Shown piece by piece: positions 31,590 to 39,551 of a stretch of 64,000 bases of DNA (positions are counted from its first letter, which is position 1; each line of letters opens with the position of its first letter). The notes under the pieces are model-generated. The model did not search any database and was not told the DNA's origin. It saw only the letters and a list, made by a program, of their open reading frames with translations. This DNA comes from Lentisphaeria bacterium (lineage in GTDB: Bacteria; Verrucomicrobiota; Lentisphaeria; Victivallales; UBA1829): contig DPDG01000034.1 of the NCBI GenBank assembly GCA_003526375.1, positions 8,847-72,846 of the forward strand, in the 5' to 3' direction. A program made the position numbers and the translations under genes.

Positions 31590-31697
31590 AATGTATCGGA
31601 ATACGGAGCTCCTTGCAAGACTGCCAATATGAAATCTCTGAAAAATGAGATGTAAATGCTGTATGATTTACAAGAAAAAAGAGAATATTCTGTAAAT
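31590..31697 (-). promoter_or_regulatory. promoter and TGTAAAT operator cluster of the oxidoreductase operon
   Basis: On the minus strand TTGCAA (31618-31613) and TACATT (31595-31590) are 17 nt apart. About 35-80 bp further upstream lie TGTAAAT (31651-31657) and its inverted copy ATTTACA (31666-31672), with a third TGTAAAT at 31691-31697. The arrangement suggests an activator or repressor site; the regulator is unknown. Confidence 0.5.
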
Positions 31698-31751
31698 GAA
31701 TCAATTTCGGATGAAAAGAGGAGAATGAGAAAGGTTTTTCTTTTCCGCTTT

Positions 31752-32168
31752 TTACATCAGCAGTACAAATGAGCCTGCCGTGATGAGAAGTCCGCCGAGA
31801 ATGACTTTCGGATCGGCGGGTTCGTGGAGAATCAGGATCGAAAGGAAAATTGTAATCGCGACACTGAGTTTGTCGATCGGCGCGACTTTGGAGGCGTTTC
31901 CGAGTTGAAGCGCACGGAAATAGAACAGCCAGGAAAGCCCGGTCGCCGCGCCGGAGAGAAGAAGGAAAAGCCAGTTGTGCGCAGTTACCTGCCGGATCTG
32001 GTTCGTCACGCCGGTGAAAAGGACGATTCCCCATGTGATGAAAAGAATGACCGCCACCCGGATTGCCGTGGCGAGATTTGAATTGATGTCGCGCACGCCG
32101 ATCTTTGCGAAGATTGCCGTCAATGCGGCAAAGACCGCTGAAAGCAATGCACAAATACGCCAATCCAT
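31752..32168 (-). CDS. EamA/DMT-type small transporter
   Basis: A 138-residue membrane protein with a single EamA repeat: about five hydrophobic helices (WRICALLSAVFAALTAIFA, LATAIRVAVILFITWG, NWLFLLLSGAATGLSWLFYFRAL in parts, VAITIFLSILIL, VILGGLLITAGSFVLL). The motif GAATGLSWLFYFRALQLGNASKVAPIDKLS (in parts) is characteristic of this half-length subgroup, which is thought to form dimers. The substrate is unknown. ATG at 32168 is preferred to a GTG at 32192. It lies 67 bp after bioA, probably in the same transcript, and ends 185 bp before the oxidoreductase operon start. Confidence 0.85.
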   Translation of the reverse strand: MDWRICALLSAVFAALTAIFAKIGVRDINSNLATAIRVAVILFITWGIVLFTGVTNQIRQVTAHNWLFLLLSGAATGLSWLFYFRALQLGNASKVAPIDKLSVAITIFLSILILHEPADPKVILGGLLITAGSFVLLM

Positions 32169-32235
32169 GATTTCATGACCCTTTCTTTTCACATGGGTTT
32201 TTTCCCGGATTCCGACTCTAAGCCGGAACGGAACA

Positions 32236-33609
32236 TTATTCTGCAGAAAGTTTCTGTGATTCCCTTACCGCCTGTACCAGAGAACGTTCCGTAATTTCCG
32301 CCATTTCGTCGAGAAGGTCTTCGGGCGTGTTCAGCGGCGGGAGGAAATAAATCGTGTCGCCGGTGCCGAGTTCACGCAGAATCACGCCGTTGTCGATGAC
32401 GTGGCGCGAGAAGCGGAACCCCGTGCGCAAACGGCGCGCAAACGACTTTTTCGTATCGGGATTCACGATTTCGGCGGCGGTCGAGAATCCGAGTCCGCGC
32501 ACATTGGCAAGCATTCCCGTATGATCCGCGATTTTCTGCATCCGGGCACGCAGCCCCGCCGCACGTTTTGCAACCTGTTCGACGATCTTTTCCTCCTGGT
32601 AAATCCGGATGACAGCCAGTGCCGCGGCTGCGGCGGGAGCATATCCGGCAAAGGTCGTGGAGTGCATGAAGGTGCGCCCCGTGCCGTAGTCTGCATAAAA
32701 TGCTTCGTAAACCTGATCCGTCGTGACGACTGCCGCCAGCGGGCAGTAGCCGGAGGTCAGGCCTTTGGAAAGCAGCATGAAATCAGGCTGGATTCCGGCA
32801 TGGTCGCAGGCGAGGAACTTTCCGGTTCTGCCGAAACCGGTCATGATTTCGTCCGCGATCAGGTGCGCCCCGTGCGCATCCGCCCATTTGCGCAGGCGGC
32901 GCAGGAGGTCCGGGCTGTAGATCAGCATTCCCGCCGCACCCTGAAGCACCGGCTCAAATACAATCGCCGCGATCCGGTCCGCATGTTCTTCGAGTTGCGC
33001 CTCGATCTTTTTCCACTGATCTTCGGGCATGTGCTCCCATTCCGGCGATTCTTCGCCGCTGATATAGGAGAGCGGTCCGAGCTTTGGTATTTTCGGACAG
33101 AGATGGAGGAACGGTTTGGAATACAGCTCGCAGTTTCCCGCGGCAAGCGTCAGGATCGTTTCGCCGTGATAGCCGTTGTGAAGCGCCGCAAACAGATTCT
33201 TTTCCGGGTGCCCGGTCTGCATGTGATACTGGAGCGACATTTTCATGGCGATCTCCACGGAGACGCTTCCGTTTTCGGCAAGATAAACGCGTTCGAGTCC
33301 GGGTGAGAGTTTCGAGAGTTCCTCGCAAAGCATTGCGACGGGCTCCGAACAGCAGTTTGCCATGATGACATGCTCGAATTTGTTGAGCTGGTCGATGAAT
33401 GCCTTGCGGACACGCGGTTCGCCGTGTCCGAGACTCTTGCACCACCATGAGCTGATGCCGTCGATCAGGCGGCGACCGTCTTTGAGCGTGATAATGCTTC
33501 CGGAAGCGGTTTCCACCGGAAGCGGCGGAAGTGTTTTGCAATCCTTCATCTGCGTGCACGGATGCCAGAAGTGACGCAGATTCAGGTCTACGAGTTCATT
33601 TGGTTTCAT
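32236..33609 (-). CDS. bioA: adenosylmethionine-8-amino-7-oxononanoate aminotransferase
   Basis: A 457-residue class III PLP aminotransferase of biotin synthesis that makes 7,8-diaminopelargonate. It opens with the BioA hallmark RHFWHPCTQM and has GRRLIDGISSWWCKSLGH (in parts), the PLP lysine in LLSKGLTSGY (near residue 285), the aspartate in LIADEIMTGFGRTG and TFMHSTTFAGYAPA. An ATG six bases further upstream (33615) is possible; GAAAG is better spaced for 33609. It overlaps the GlmU-like gene by 14 nt. Other bio genes are not in the window, so bioA is detached from a biotin cluster. Confidence 0.92.
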   Translation of the reverse strand: MKPNELVDLNLRHFWHPCTQMKDCKTLPPLPVETASGSIITLKDGRRLIDGISSWWCKSLGHGEPRVRKAFIDQLNKFEHVIMANCCSEPVAMLCEELSKLSPGLERVYLAENGSVSVEIAMKMSLQYHMQTGHPEKNLFAALHNGYHGETILTLAAGNCELYSKPFLHLCPKIPKLGPLSYISGEESPEWEHMPEDQWKKIEAQLEEHADRIAAIVFEPVLQGAAGMLIYSPDLLRRLRKWADAHGAHLIADEIMTGFGRTGKFLACDHAGIQPDFMLLSKGLTSGYCPLAAVVTTDQVYEAFYADYGTGRTFMHSTTFAGYAPAAAAALAVIRIYQEEKIVEQVAKRAAGLRARMQKIADHTGMLANVRGLGFSTAAEIVNPDTKKSFARRLRTGFRFSRHVIDNGVILRELGTGDTIYFLPPLNTPEDLLDEMAEITERSLVQAVRESQKLSAE

Positions 33610-34507
33610 TGTCATCTTTCAAATCTTTCTGAACGACGGTTCCGGGGCGCATGGCGACGTCCGGCCAGATTTTCCTGCCGGGATAGATCGCGCTGTGAAT
33701 GCCTGTATGAACATTGTCTCCGATGATGGAGCCGAACTTGCGGCGGCAGGTGTCCACGAGTTCCCCGTTGATCATGGAACGGTGGTTCCTGCCGTCGTGC
33801 CTGAAATTGGAAATGATGGTGCCCGCGCCGAAATTGGTCTTCGGGCAGACGATTGAATCGCCGATATAAGAGAGGTGCCCCGCGGCGACATGGTCCATCA
33901 GAATTGAGTTTTTGATCTCGACCGCCTGTCCCACGTGGCATTTGTCCCCGATGAAGGTTGTGCCGCGGATGTAACAGTTCGGCCCGATTTTGCAGTCCCT
34001 GCCGATCATGACCACGCCTTCCATGTAGACGCCGGGGAGAATTACGGAACCCTCACCGAGAATCAGTGCGCCGTCAATCGTGACCCGTTCGCGGACTGTG
34101 CCTGCGATCCGGCTTTCTCTGATGTTTCCGAGCAAATCCTCGTTGATCGCCAGAATATGCCACGGATATACGATATGGAACGATTTTTCATCCGCCGTAA
34201 CAGTGACCGCATTTGCGTCCGCCTCCTCATTGTCGGAGAGCCATGCGACAGGCTTCCCGTTTGCTGTGACGGTGAAATTTCCACAGCCCTGCGCAAGAAT
34301 TTCAATCAGAGCGCGCGACGGCCAGAAATCCGCGGCGGCGGAAAGCCGTTTTGCAACCTGCAGAGGCGCCAGCTCAAAGAGTCCGTTCCAGCGTTTTTCC
34401 AGCGCGCCTTTGAGTGTCGTTCCCGCGGCCTGTATTTCGAGCGCCGTCCGGCGGCAGGTCAGCGGTTCGAGCAGCTTTGCATCTCCTGATTCAAAGATCC
34501 GTATCAT
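33596..34507 (-). CDS. GlmU-like left-handed beta-helix acetyltransferase
   Basis: A 303-residue protein. The last 180 residues are hexapeptide repeats closely resembling the acetyltransferase half of GlmU: AAGHLSYIGDS and NFGAGTIISNFRHDG correspond to GHLTYLGDA and NIGAGTITCNYDG, keeping the active-site histidine and tyrosine and the asparagine. The first 120 residues are a short domain without the GxGTRM nucleotidyltransferase loop, as in the alternative bacterial GlmU-like group. It probably acetylates glucosamine 1-phosphate made by GlmM, which is encoded immediately upstream, with uridylation by a separate enzyme such as the one at 2920. Function is inferred from motifs and context. Confidence 0.75.
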   Translation of the reverse strand: MIRIFESGDAKLLEPLTCRRTALEIQAAGTTLKGALEKRWNGLFELAPLQVAKRLSAAADFWPSRALIEILAQGCGNFTVTANGKPVAWLSDNEEADANAVTVTADEKSFHIVYPWHILAINEDLLGNIRESRIAGTVRERVTIDGALILGEGSVILPGVYMEGVVMIGRDCKIGPNCYIRGTTFIGDKCHVGQAVEIKNSILMDHVAAGHLSYIGDSIVCPKTNFGAGTIISNFRHDGRNHRSMINGELVDTCRRKFGSIIGDNVHTGIHSAIYPGRKIWPDVAMRPGTVVQKDLKDDNETK

Positions 34508-34508
34508 A

Positions 34509-35855
34509 TCATGCCAGCTCCTTTTTTACGGCTTCCGTAAGTTTTCCGAGCCAGAGTTCAACATCTGCGGCGTCTTTTGCTTCGACGAGAAGCCGGATTT
34601 TGTTTTCGGTTCCTGAATAGCGGACGACAACGCGCCCGCTTGCCTGAAGCGCTCTGTCGGCGTCGGCAATTACGGAGGAGAGCAGTTTCAGCTGTTCGAT
34701 CGGAACCCGCTCGCGGACCGGCATACTGACGAGCTTCTGCGGGTATTCCTCCATGAATGCCGCCAGTTCCTTGAGCGGCTTGTCCTTTCCTTTCATGAGA
34801 TTCAGCACATGAAGCGCGGAAATGATGCCGTCACCGGTGGTCACGTAATCAAGGAAGATCAGGTGCCCGGACTGTTCCCCGCCGAGCGAGAGGTTCATTT
34901 CACGCATTTTCTCAATGACGTAGCGGTCGCCTACCGCCGTCACTTCGACATGGATTCCTGCTGTTTTCATGGCGGCGAGAAGTCCGAGATTGCTCATGCT
35001 TGTCACCGCGATGGCATTGTTGGAAAGGCGTCCGTGAGCCTTGTAATCCAGCGCGCAGAGCCCGATGATGCGGTCGCCGTTGACTACATTGCCGTCTGCG
35101 TCGCAGAAAATGACGCGGTCCGCATCGCCGTCGAGGGAGATGCCGACATCCGCACCGTATTCTTTCACGAGCTTCGACATGTTTTCGGGGTGTGTCGCGC
35201 CGCATCCTGCATTGATGTTGAATCCGTCCGGCTCCACGGCGGTTGTGATCACTTCCACGCCGAGCTCACGGAAAATGAGGGGGGCGATGGAGTAGGCTGC
35301 GCCGTTCGCGCAGTCGAGAACCGCCTTGATCCCCTTGAGCGAATGGTTTTTGATGGAACTTTTCGCGAACTCGATGTAACGTCCGCGTGCGTCGTCGATA
35401 CGGTATGCCTTGCCGATTCTGCGGGAACCCTGAAGTTCGTTGCCGCGTTCGGATTCGAGGATGTAGTGCTCGATGCGTGATTCGACATCGTCCGGCAGCT
35501 TGAAACCGTCCGCGCTGAAAATCTTGATCCCGTTGTCATCGGAAGGATTATGGGAGGCGGTAATCATGATGCCGCAGTCCGCGCCCATGGATTTTGTGAG
35601 GTGTGCGACGGCGGGCGTCGGCATGGGGCCGACCTCAAGCACGTTCATGCCCATGCTGACCAGTCCGCTTGTGAGTGCGGTTTCGAGCATGTAGCCGGAA
35701 AGCCTGGTATCTTTTCCGAGAACGACCTTGGGGGTATTGTCCCCTGCGCCGAATACGTGAGCGATGGATTTTCCGACACGGAGGGCGGTCTCCGGAGTGA
35801 TTGGATAAACATTAGCTTTGCCCCTGATGCCGTCAGTTCCGAATAATTTTCCCAT
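34509..35855 (-). CDS. glmM: phosphoglucosamine mutase
   Basis: A 448-residue alpha-D-phosphohexomutase that converts glucosamine 6-phosphate to glucosamine 1-phosphate for peptidoglycan and LPS precursors. The start KLFGTDGIRGKANVYPIT, the phosphoserine loop ITASHNPSDDNGIKIF with S101, the metal site DGDADR and the sugar loop GGEQSGHL (GlmM-type, where PMM/PGM has GEMSGH) are all present, and the last domain has VRYSGTENKIR for phosphate binding. Length matches the family. AGGAG precedes the ATG at 35855. It leads the transcript glmM, acetyltransferase, bioA. Confidence 0.96.
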   Translation of the reverse strand: MGKLFGTDGIRGKANVYPITPETALRVGKSIAHVFGAGDNTPKVVLGKDTRLSGYMLETALTSGLVSMGMNVLEVGPMPTPAVAHLTKSMGADCGIMITASHNPSDDNGIKIFSADGFKLPDDVESRIEHYILESERGNELQGSRRIGKAYRIDDARGRYIEFAKSSIKNHSLKGIKAVLDCANGAAYSIAPLIFRELGVEVITTAVEPDGFNINAGCGATHPENMSKLVKEYGADVGISLDGDADRVIFCDADGNVVNGDRIIGLCALDYKAHGRLSNNAIAVTSMSNLGLLAAMKTAGIHVEVTAVGDRYVIEKMREMNLSLGGEQSGHLIFLDYVTTGDGIISALHVLNLMKGKDKPLKELAAFMEEYPQKLVSMPVRERVPIEQLKLLSSVIADADRALQASGRVVVRYSGTENKIRLLVEAKDAADVELWLGKLTEAVKKELA

Positions 35856-35891
35856 AGGAGACTCCTTTTCTGTTAAAAAACTTAGGTCTAT

Positions 35892-35920
35892 AAAATAACG
35901 TCATTTCAGGAATATGGCAA
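35892..35920 (-). promoter_or_regulatory. sigma70-type promoter of glmM
   Basis: On the minus strand TTGCCA (35920-35915) and TATTTT (35897-35892) are 17 nt apart, about 36 nt upstream of the glmM start. Confidence 0.45.
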
Positions 35921-36003
35921 CTTTCCGGGACAACTTTTCGTTCAAAAAGCCGTTTAGTAGGACAAAAACCGCGAAAAAAATGCAATATAATTGAGAAGTC
36001 CGC

Positions 36004-36031
36004 TTGCCTTTTGCATGAAAGCATGTATATT
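36004..36031 (+). promoter_or_regulatory. promoter of the tRNA-Pro gene
   Basis: TTGCCT (36004-36009) and TATATT (36026-36031) with a 16-nt spacer; the tRNA begins 25 nt after the -10. Confidence 0.5.
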
Positions 36032-36056
36032 CTGTTCCCTGTCAACTCGATGATGT

Positions 36057-36134
36057 CGGGGCGTAGCTCAGTCTGGTTGGAGCGCTACGTTCGGGACGTA
36101 GAGGTCGCTGGTTCGAATCCAGTCGCCCCGACCA
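36057..36134 (+). tRNA. tRNA-Pro (anticodon CGG)
   Basis: The cloverleaf is complete: acceptor CGGGGCG pairs with CGCCCCG, discriminator A and an encoded CCA end (36132-36134). The D stem is GCTC/GAGC, the anticodon stem CTACG/CGTAG around loop TTCGGGA, which gives anticodon CGG for codon CCG, and the T stem is GCTGG/CCAGT-like with loop TTCGAAT. The C1 start is typical of bacterial tRNA-Pro. Confidence 0.96.
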
Positions 36135-36423
36135 TTTTTCATGAAGTTTTTCCCCGTTCCGTTTACTGATTGTTGGACTTTCTGTCTTAAACTGTTGCAG
36201 GCGGGGCGGAAAGAGCGCCGGGTTGTAAAAGCACGGTTGCTCATGGCACTTCTGCCATTGTTTTCCCTGACCGGACACTGTAACATGTGTATTCAAGCCG
36301 CAAGCCGATATTCGGTTCCGTTTCCGGCATTCCGGCTTTTTCCTGATCCTTTTGAAATATCTGGCTGTAAAGAGAAGATATTATGTTATGTTGCAAATGA
36401 CGAGGCGATATGAGGCTGAGAGT
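36135..36423. other. spacer without recognisable gene
   Basis: This 289-bp stretch follows the tRNA. Plus-strand frames are short and show no family resemblance or ribosome site; a minus-strand frame is the antisense of the tRNA and is spurious. Given the decayed gene right after it, the stretch may be eroded coding sequence, but nothing in it can be identified. Confidence 0.4.
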
Positions 36424-36683
36424 ATGATAAAAAAGCTGCAAAAACGAAGCGTAGGTATTCAAAGCTCTTGGACATCCCAATTGGTTTGGCTTTCCGATAT
36501 TCCACTTGCGGATGGGGAGTTCATTGTGAGATCGGGCATGTTACGGAGATCGAAGAAATTGTGAATATGGGCGTCATGATGACACCTGCGCTGGCTCTGA
36601 ATGGAAAAATTGTTTGTTCCGGCAGAGTGTTGAGCGTGGAGGAGATTGAGAAAATCCTGATGCATCCGTGTTTGCCCGCGTAA
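36424..36683 (+). pseudogene. decayed thioredoxin-fold (MTH895/TM0996-type) gene
   Basis: The last 40 residues in one frame (VTEIEEIVNMGVMMTPAL, NGKIVCSGRVLSVEEIEKIL) match the carboxy-terminal half of the small redox-active disulfide proteins related to glutaredoxin and thioredoxin, including the cis-proline TPAL. The expected start MIKKLQ is present at 36424 but in another frame, and the region that should carry the CxxC-type active site (SCKNEA..FKALG) is in the third frame and broken by a stop. At least two frame changes therefore separate start and end. It looks like a gene in decay, not a functional 71-residue protein. Confidence 0.65.
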
Positions 36684-36932
36684 TGTATTCGGAGAATTTT
36701 TCAGGGGGGACACAGAAGGTTCCTGCCGCTTTCTGTTTTTTCCGTGGAACAGCCGCGCCGTATTGCCCGATTATCTGAAAAAAAGCCGGCGGCGGAGGCG
36801 GAACAGCTTGAATTTTCCGGAAACGGGTTTAGTTTATGAGCTTTCGTAAATAAATATTAGCGATCCGGAATGGAAAGATCATGCGGATTTCCCCATGACG
36901 GATTTTAACTGTTTTTATCTAAGGGGCTGGCA
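36684..36932. other. spacer before the acyl-CoA synthetase gene
   Basis: A 249-bp gap. An imperfect stem ACAGAAGG/CCGCTTTCTGT followed by TTTTTT (36713-36746) could end transcription of the decayed gene. No convincing -35/-10 pair is visible for the gene at 36933, although the segment 36830-36870 is A/T-rich. Confidence 0.35.
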
Positions 36933-38573
36933 ATGCCGATCACGGAAATTCTGGAGAACAACGCGAAGTTGTACGGAAACGACGTCGCGCTCGTCGAGAT
37001 CAATCCACAGGAACTTGAAAAACGTCATACGACCTGGCGGGAATATTCCCTGATCGAGCCAAGCAGAATCGATGCTTTCCGAAGCGAGATCACATGGGGG
37101 GAGTTCGACCGCAGAGCCAACCGTGTTGCGAATTTTCTGCTGACCCGCCGCATCGGAAAAGGATGCAAAGTCGGAATCCTGCTGATGAACTGTCTGGAAT
37201 GGCTGCCGATCTATTTCGGCATCCTGAAAAGCGGAGCGATGGCGGTGCCGCTCAACTTCCGCTATACGCCGCAGGAGATCAAATACTGTCTGGAGCTGGC
37301 GGATGTCGATATCCTGATTTTCGGACCGGAATTCGTCGGGCGCATGGAGTGTATCTGCGAGAGCCTGCCGCGCGTGAAAGCCATGCTCTATGTCGGGGAC
37401 GACTGTCCGTCCTTTGCCGAACCCTACTATAACCTCGTATCATACTGTTCCAGCAAATCGCCTTCCATTCCGATATCGGACAGCGAGGATGCGGCAATCT
37501 ATTTTTCCTCCGGGACGACCGGATTCCCGAAGGCGATTGTCCATGCCCACCGCAGTTTGATGCATGCCTGTCTTGTGGAGCAGAAACACCACCGGCAGAC
37601 CCGCGACGATACGTTCCTCTGCATTCCGCCGCTGTATCATACCGGCGCGAAAATGCACTGGTTCGGCAGTTTTCTTGTGGGAGGGAAAGCGGTTCTGCTG
37701 AAAGGAGTCAACCCGGAGTGGATTCTCCGTTCCGTTTCCGAGGAACAGTGCACGATTGTCTGGCTTCTCGTTCCGTGGGCGCAGGACATTCTGGATGCGA
37801 TCGAGCGGGGCGACATTGATCTTTCCGATTACAAGCTGGATCAGTGGCGCCTGATGCACATCGGCGCACAGCCGGTCCCGCCGAGTCTGGTCAAACGCTG
37901 GAAAACAGTCTTTCCGCACCATGATTACGACACCAATTACGGTTTAAGTGAGTCTATCGGACCGGGTGCCGTACATCTCGGGATCGAGAATGTGGATCAT
38001 GTCGGCGCGATCGGTGTTGCCGGATACGGCTGGCAGACCATGATCGTGGATGAGAAGCACCGCCCGGTTCCGCGTGGAACAGTCGGAGAGCTGGCTGTCA
38101 AGGGGGATGGCGTGATGAACTGTTATTACAAAGATGAAAAAGCCACGAAAGAGGTGCTGGCGGACGGCTGGCTTTTCACCGGCGATATGGCAAAGGAGTC
38201 CGAAGACGGTTTCATTTACCTCGTTGACCGTAAGAAAGATGTGATCATTACCGGCGGCGAGAACCTTTATCCGGTCCAGATCGAAGATTACCTGCGGAAA
38301 CATAACGCGATCAAGGATGTCGCTGTGATCGGGCTGCCGGATGTCCGCCTCGGCGAGATTGCTGCCGCAATCATTGAGCTGAAACCGGGATTTTCCCTGA
38401 CTGCGGAAGAAGTTTTGGAGTTCTGCCATGACCTGCCGCGTTATCAGCGCCCGCGCAAAATTATTTTTGCCGAGGTGCCGCGCAATCCGACGGGAAAGAT
38501 CGAAAAGCCGAAACTGCGCAAGATGTATGGAGCTGACAAGCTGGTCGCCCAGCAGTATGAGCTTTCAAAATAA
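36933..38573 (+). CDS. AMP-dependent acyl-CoA synthetase/ligase
   Basis: A 546-residue ANL-superfamily enzyme that activates a carboxylic acid as acyl-AMP and then acyl-CoA. Motifs are complete: YFSSGTTGFPKAIVH (A3), NYGLSE, GDGVMNCYY, GWLFTGDMA with the ATP-ribose aspartate, DRKKDVIITGGENLYP hinge and PTGKIEKPKLR with the catalytic lysine. The sequence looks like the medium/long-chain group (CaiC-like), but acid length is not predictable. AGGGG lies 7 nt before the ATG. It stands alone, with no beta-oxidation or polyketide genes nearby. Confidence 0.9.
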   Translation: MPITEILENNAKLYGNDVALVEINPQELEKRHTTWREYSLIEPSRIDAFRSEITWGEFDRRANRVANFLLTRRIGKGCKVGILLMNCLEWLPIYFGILKSGAMAVPLNFRYTPQEIKYCLELADVDILIFGPEFVGRMECICESLPRVKAMLYVGDDCPSFAEPYYNLVSYCSSKSPSIPISDSEDAAIYFSSGTTGFPKAIVHAHRSLMHACLVEQKHHRQTRDDTFLCIPPLYHTGAKMHWFGSFLVGGKAVLLKGVNPEWILRSVSEEQCTIVWLLVPWAQDILDAIERGDIDLSDYKLDQWRLMHIGAQPVPPSLVKRWKTVFPHHDYDTNYGLSESIGPGAVHLGIENVDHVGAIGVAGYGWQTMIVDEKHRPVPRGTVGELAVKGDGVMNCYYKDEKATKEVLADGWLFTGDMAKESEDGFIYLVDRKKDVIITGGENLYPVQIEDYLRKHNAIKDVAVIGLPDVRLGEIAAAIIELKPGFSLTAEEVLEFCHDLPRYQRPRKIIFAEVPRNPTGKIEKPKLRKMYGADKLVAQQYELSK

Positions 38574-38621
38574 CTGACAGGTTGCGCCGTTTTCCTGAAC
38601 CGTAACGTAATTGCCGCCGTC

Positions 38622-38648
38622 ATCCCGGAGGAATCCGGGATATCTCCG
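38622..38648. terminator. possible terminator between convergent genes
   Basis: ATCCCGGA (38622-38629) and TCCGGGAT (38634-38641) form an 8-bp stem with a GGAA loop, placed between the stops at 38573 and 38656. The T run is 12 nt further on, so termination strength is doubtful. Confidence 0.4.
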
Positions 38649-38655
38649 CCGGAAG

Positions 38656-39354
38656 TTATTTTTTCGCTGCTTTGGGGCGGAATGTCAGGATGAATCCGAG
38701 GGCAAGGCTCAGGACGGCACTCATTAGCACACGGTAGTCCTGCGGCAGGCAGAAAGTCACGGTGTGCGCGGGAATCCAGAAACAGAGGATCGTTTTCGGG
38801 ATGAAGGAGCCCCAGATGTGTTTGTCCACGGAGGCAAGAAACTCCTCGCCGCCGACGAAACGTTTTTTATTGATGACCTCATTGCACCATTCATGTCCGA
38901 GCATCATCGGGTAGGCGAAGATCATATTCTGCCAGAATGAGGTGGAAACGGCAAAGATCAGTGTTGCGCTCCATGTGGTTCTGTCGATGCTTCCGACCGG
39001 CCAGACAGGAGATCCCATCAGCGCTCCGACGCCGGTGGCGAACATTGCGAAGACGTAGGAAAAGACCATTCCCGTGATGCCCCAGACGATGAATCTGGCA
39101 GGCAGCGCGGGCACTTTCCAGGAACCTGTTTTCCGCCGGACTTTCAGCATTTCCCCGAAAGTTGCGAGAAGTCCGACTTTGAAGAAGCCCATGAGATACG
39201 GATGGGCTTTGGTTACGTGCCCGAAATTGGAAAAACCGTCGGACAGCGATCCCCAGACGAGGCTGCCGTCGGGAGAGATATTCAGGGGGAAGAAGAACAC
39301 GGCGCAGGCATACAGAAAGATGAACCCGACAGCGATGAAATCTGAAATTTTCAT
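38656..39354 (-). CDS. six-helix membrane protein, Mpv17/PMP22-like
   Basis: A 232-residue polytopic membrane protein with about six helices (SDFIAVGFIFLYACAVFFF, YLMGFFKVGLLATF, RFIVWGITGMVFSYVFAMF, ATLIFAVSTSFWQNMIFAY, KTILCFWIPAHTVTFCL, YRVLMSAVLSLALGFIL). The carboxy-terminal order W..F/P..T..FWIPAHTVTF..P..YRVL recalls the Mpv17/PMP22 family of mitochondrial and peroxisomal membrane proteins, whose bacterial members have no known role. That assignment is tentative. The start at 39354 is the first methionine of the membrane domain. A promoter-like TTGTCT-16-TATGTT (39428-39401, minus) precedes it. Confidence 0.55.
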   Translation of the reverse strand: MKISDFIAVGFIFLYACAVFFFPLNISPDGSLVWGSLSDGFSNFGHVTKAHPYLMGFFKVGLLATFGEMLKVRRKTGSWKVPALPARFIVWGITGMVFSYVFAMFATGVGALMGSPVWPVGSIDRTTWSATLIFAVSTSFWQNMIFAYPMMLGHEWCNEVINKKRFVGGEEFLASVDKHIWGSFIPKTILCFWIPAHTVTFCLPQDYRVLMSAVLSLALGFILTFRPKAAKK

Positions 39355-39470
39355 GACTCTTTTCTCTCTTTTTTGTTCGAATAACGGAATATGAGCCTTT
39401 AACATAGCGCAAAAAAGCGGGAAGACAACAATATTTACAGTTTTTTTTCAAAACTTCGCCGTATCCTCTG

Positions 39471-39499
39471 TTGCAATCGTCCGTTGCGTATATTATATT
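39471..39499 (+). promoter_or_regulatory. promoter of the secreted protein gene
   Basis: TTGCAA (39471-39476) and TATATT (39494-39499) with a 17-nt spacer, 52 nt upstream of the ATG at 39552. Confidence 0.55.
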
Positions 39500-39551
39500 T
39501 AGCAGAAACTGTTATTAAAAAGTGAAAATTGAATATCATTCCGGAGGAATT

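Noticed and set aside
31567..32163. 199-codon amino-terminal extension of the first Gfo/Idh/MocA protein
   Set aside because: It would cover a promoter, operator-like repeats and the EamA gene on the same strand in another frame; the Shine-Dalgarno sequence at 31566 is excellent.
36042..36296. Minus-strand frame encoding a protein with DSNQRPLRPERS
   Set aside because: This is the well-known artefact produced by reading the antisense of a tRNA-Pro gene; the tRNA at 36057-36134 explains it.
36057..36932. Integrated element at the tRNA-Pro gene
   Set aside because: No integrase and no repeat of the tRNA 3' end was found within the window; only a decayed small gene follows.
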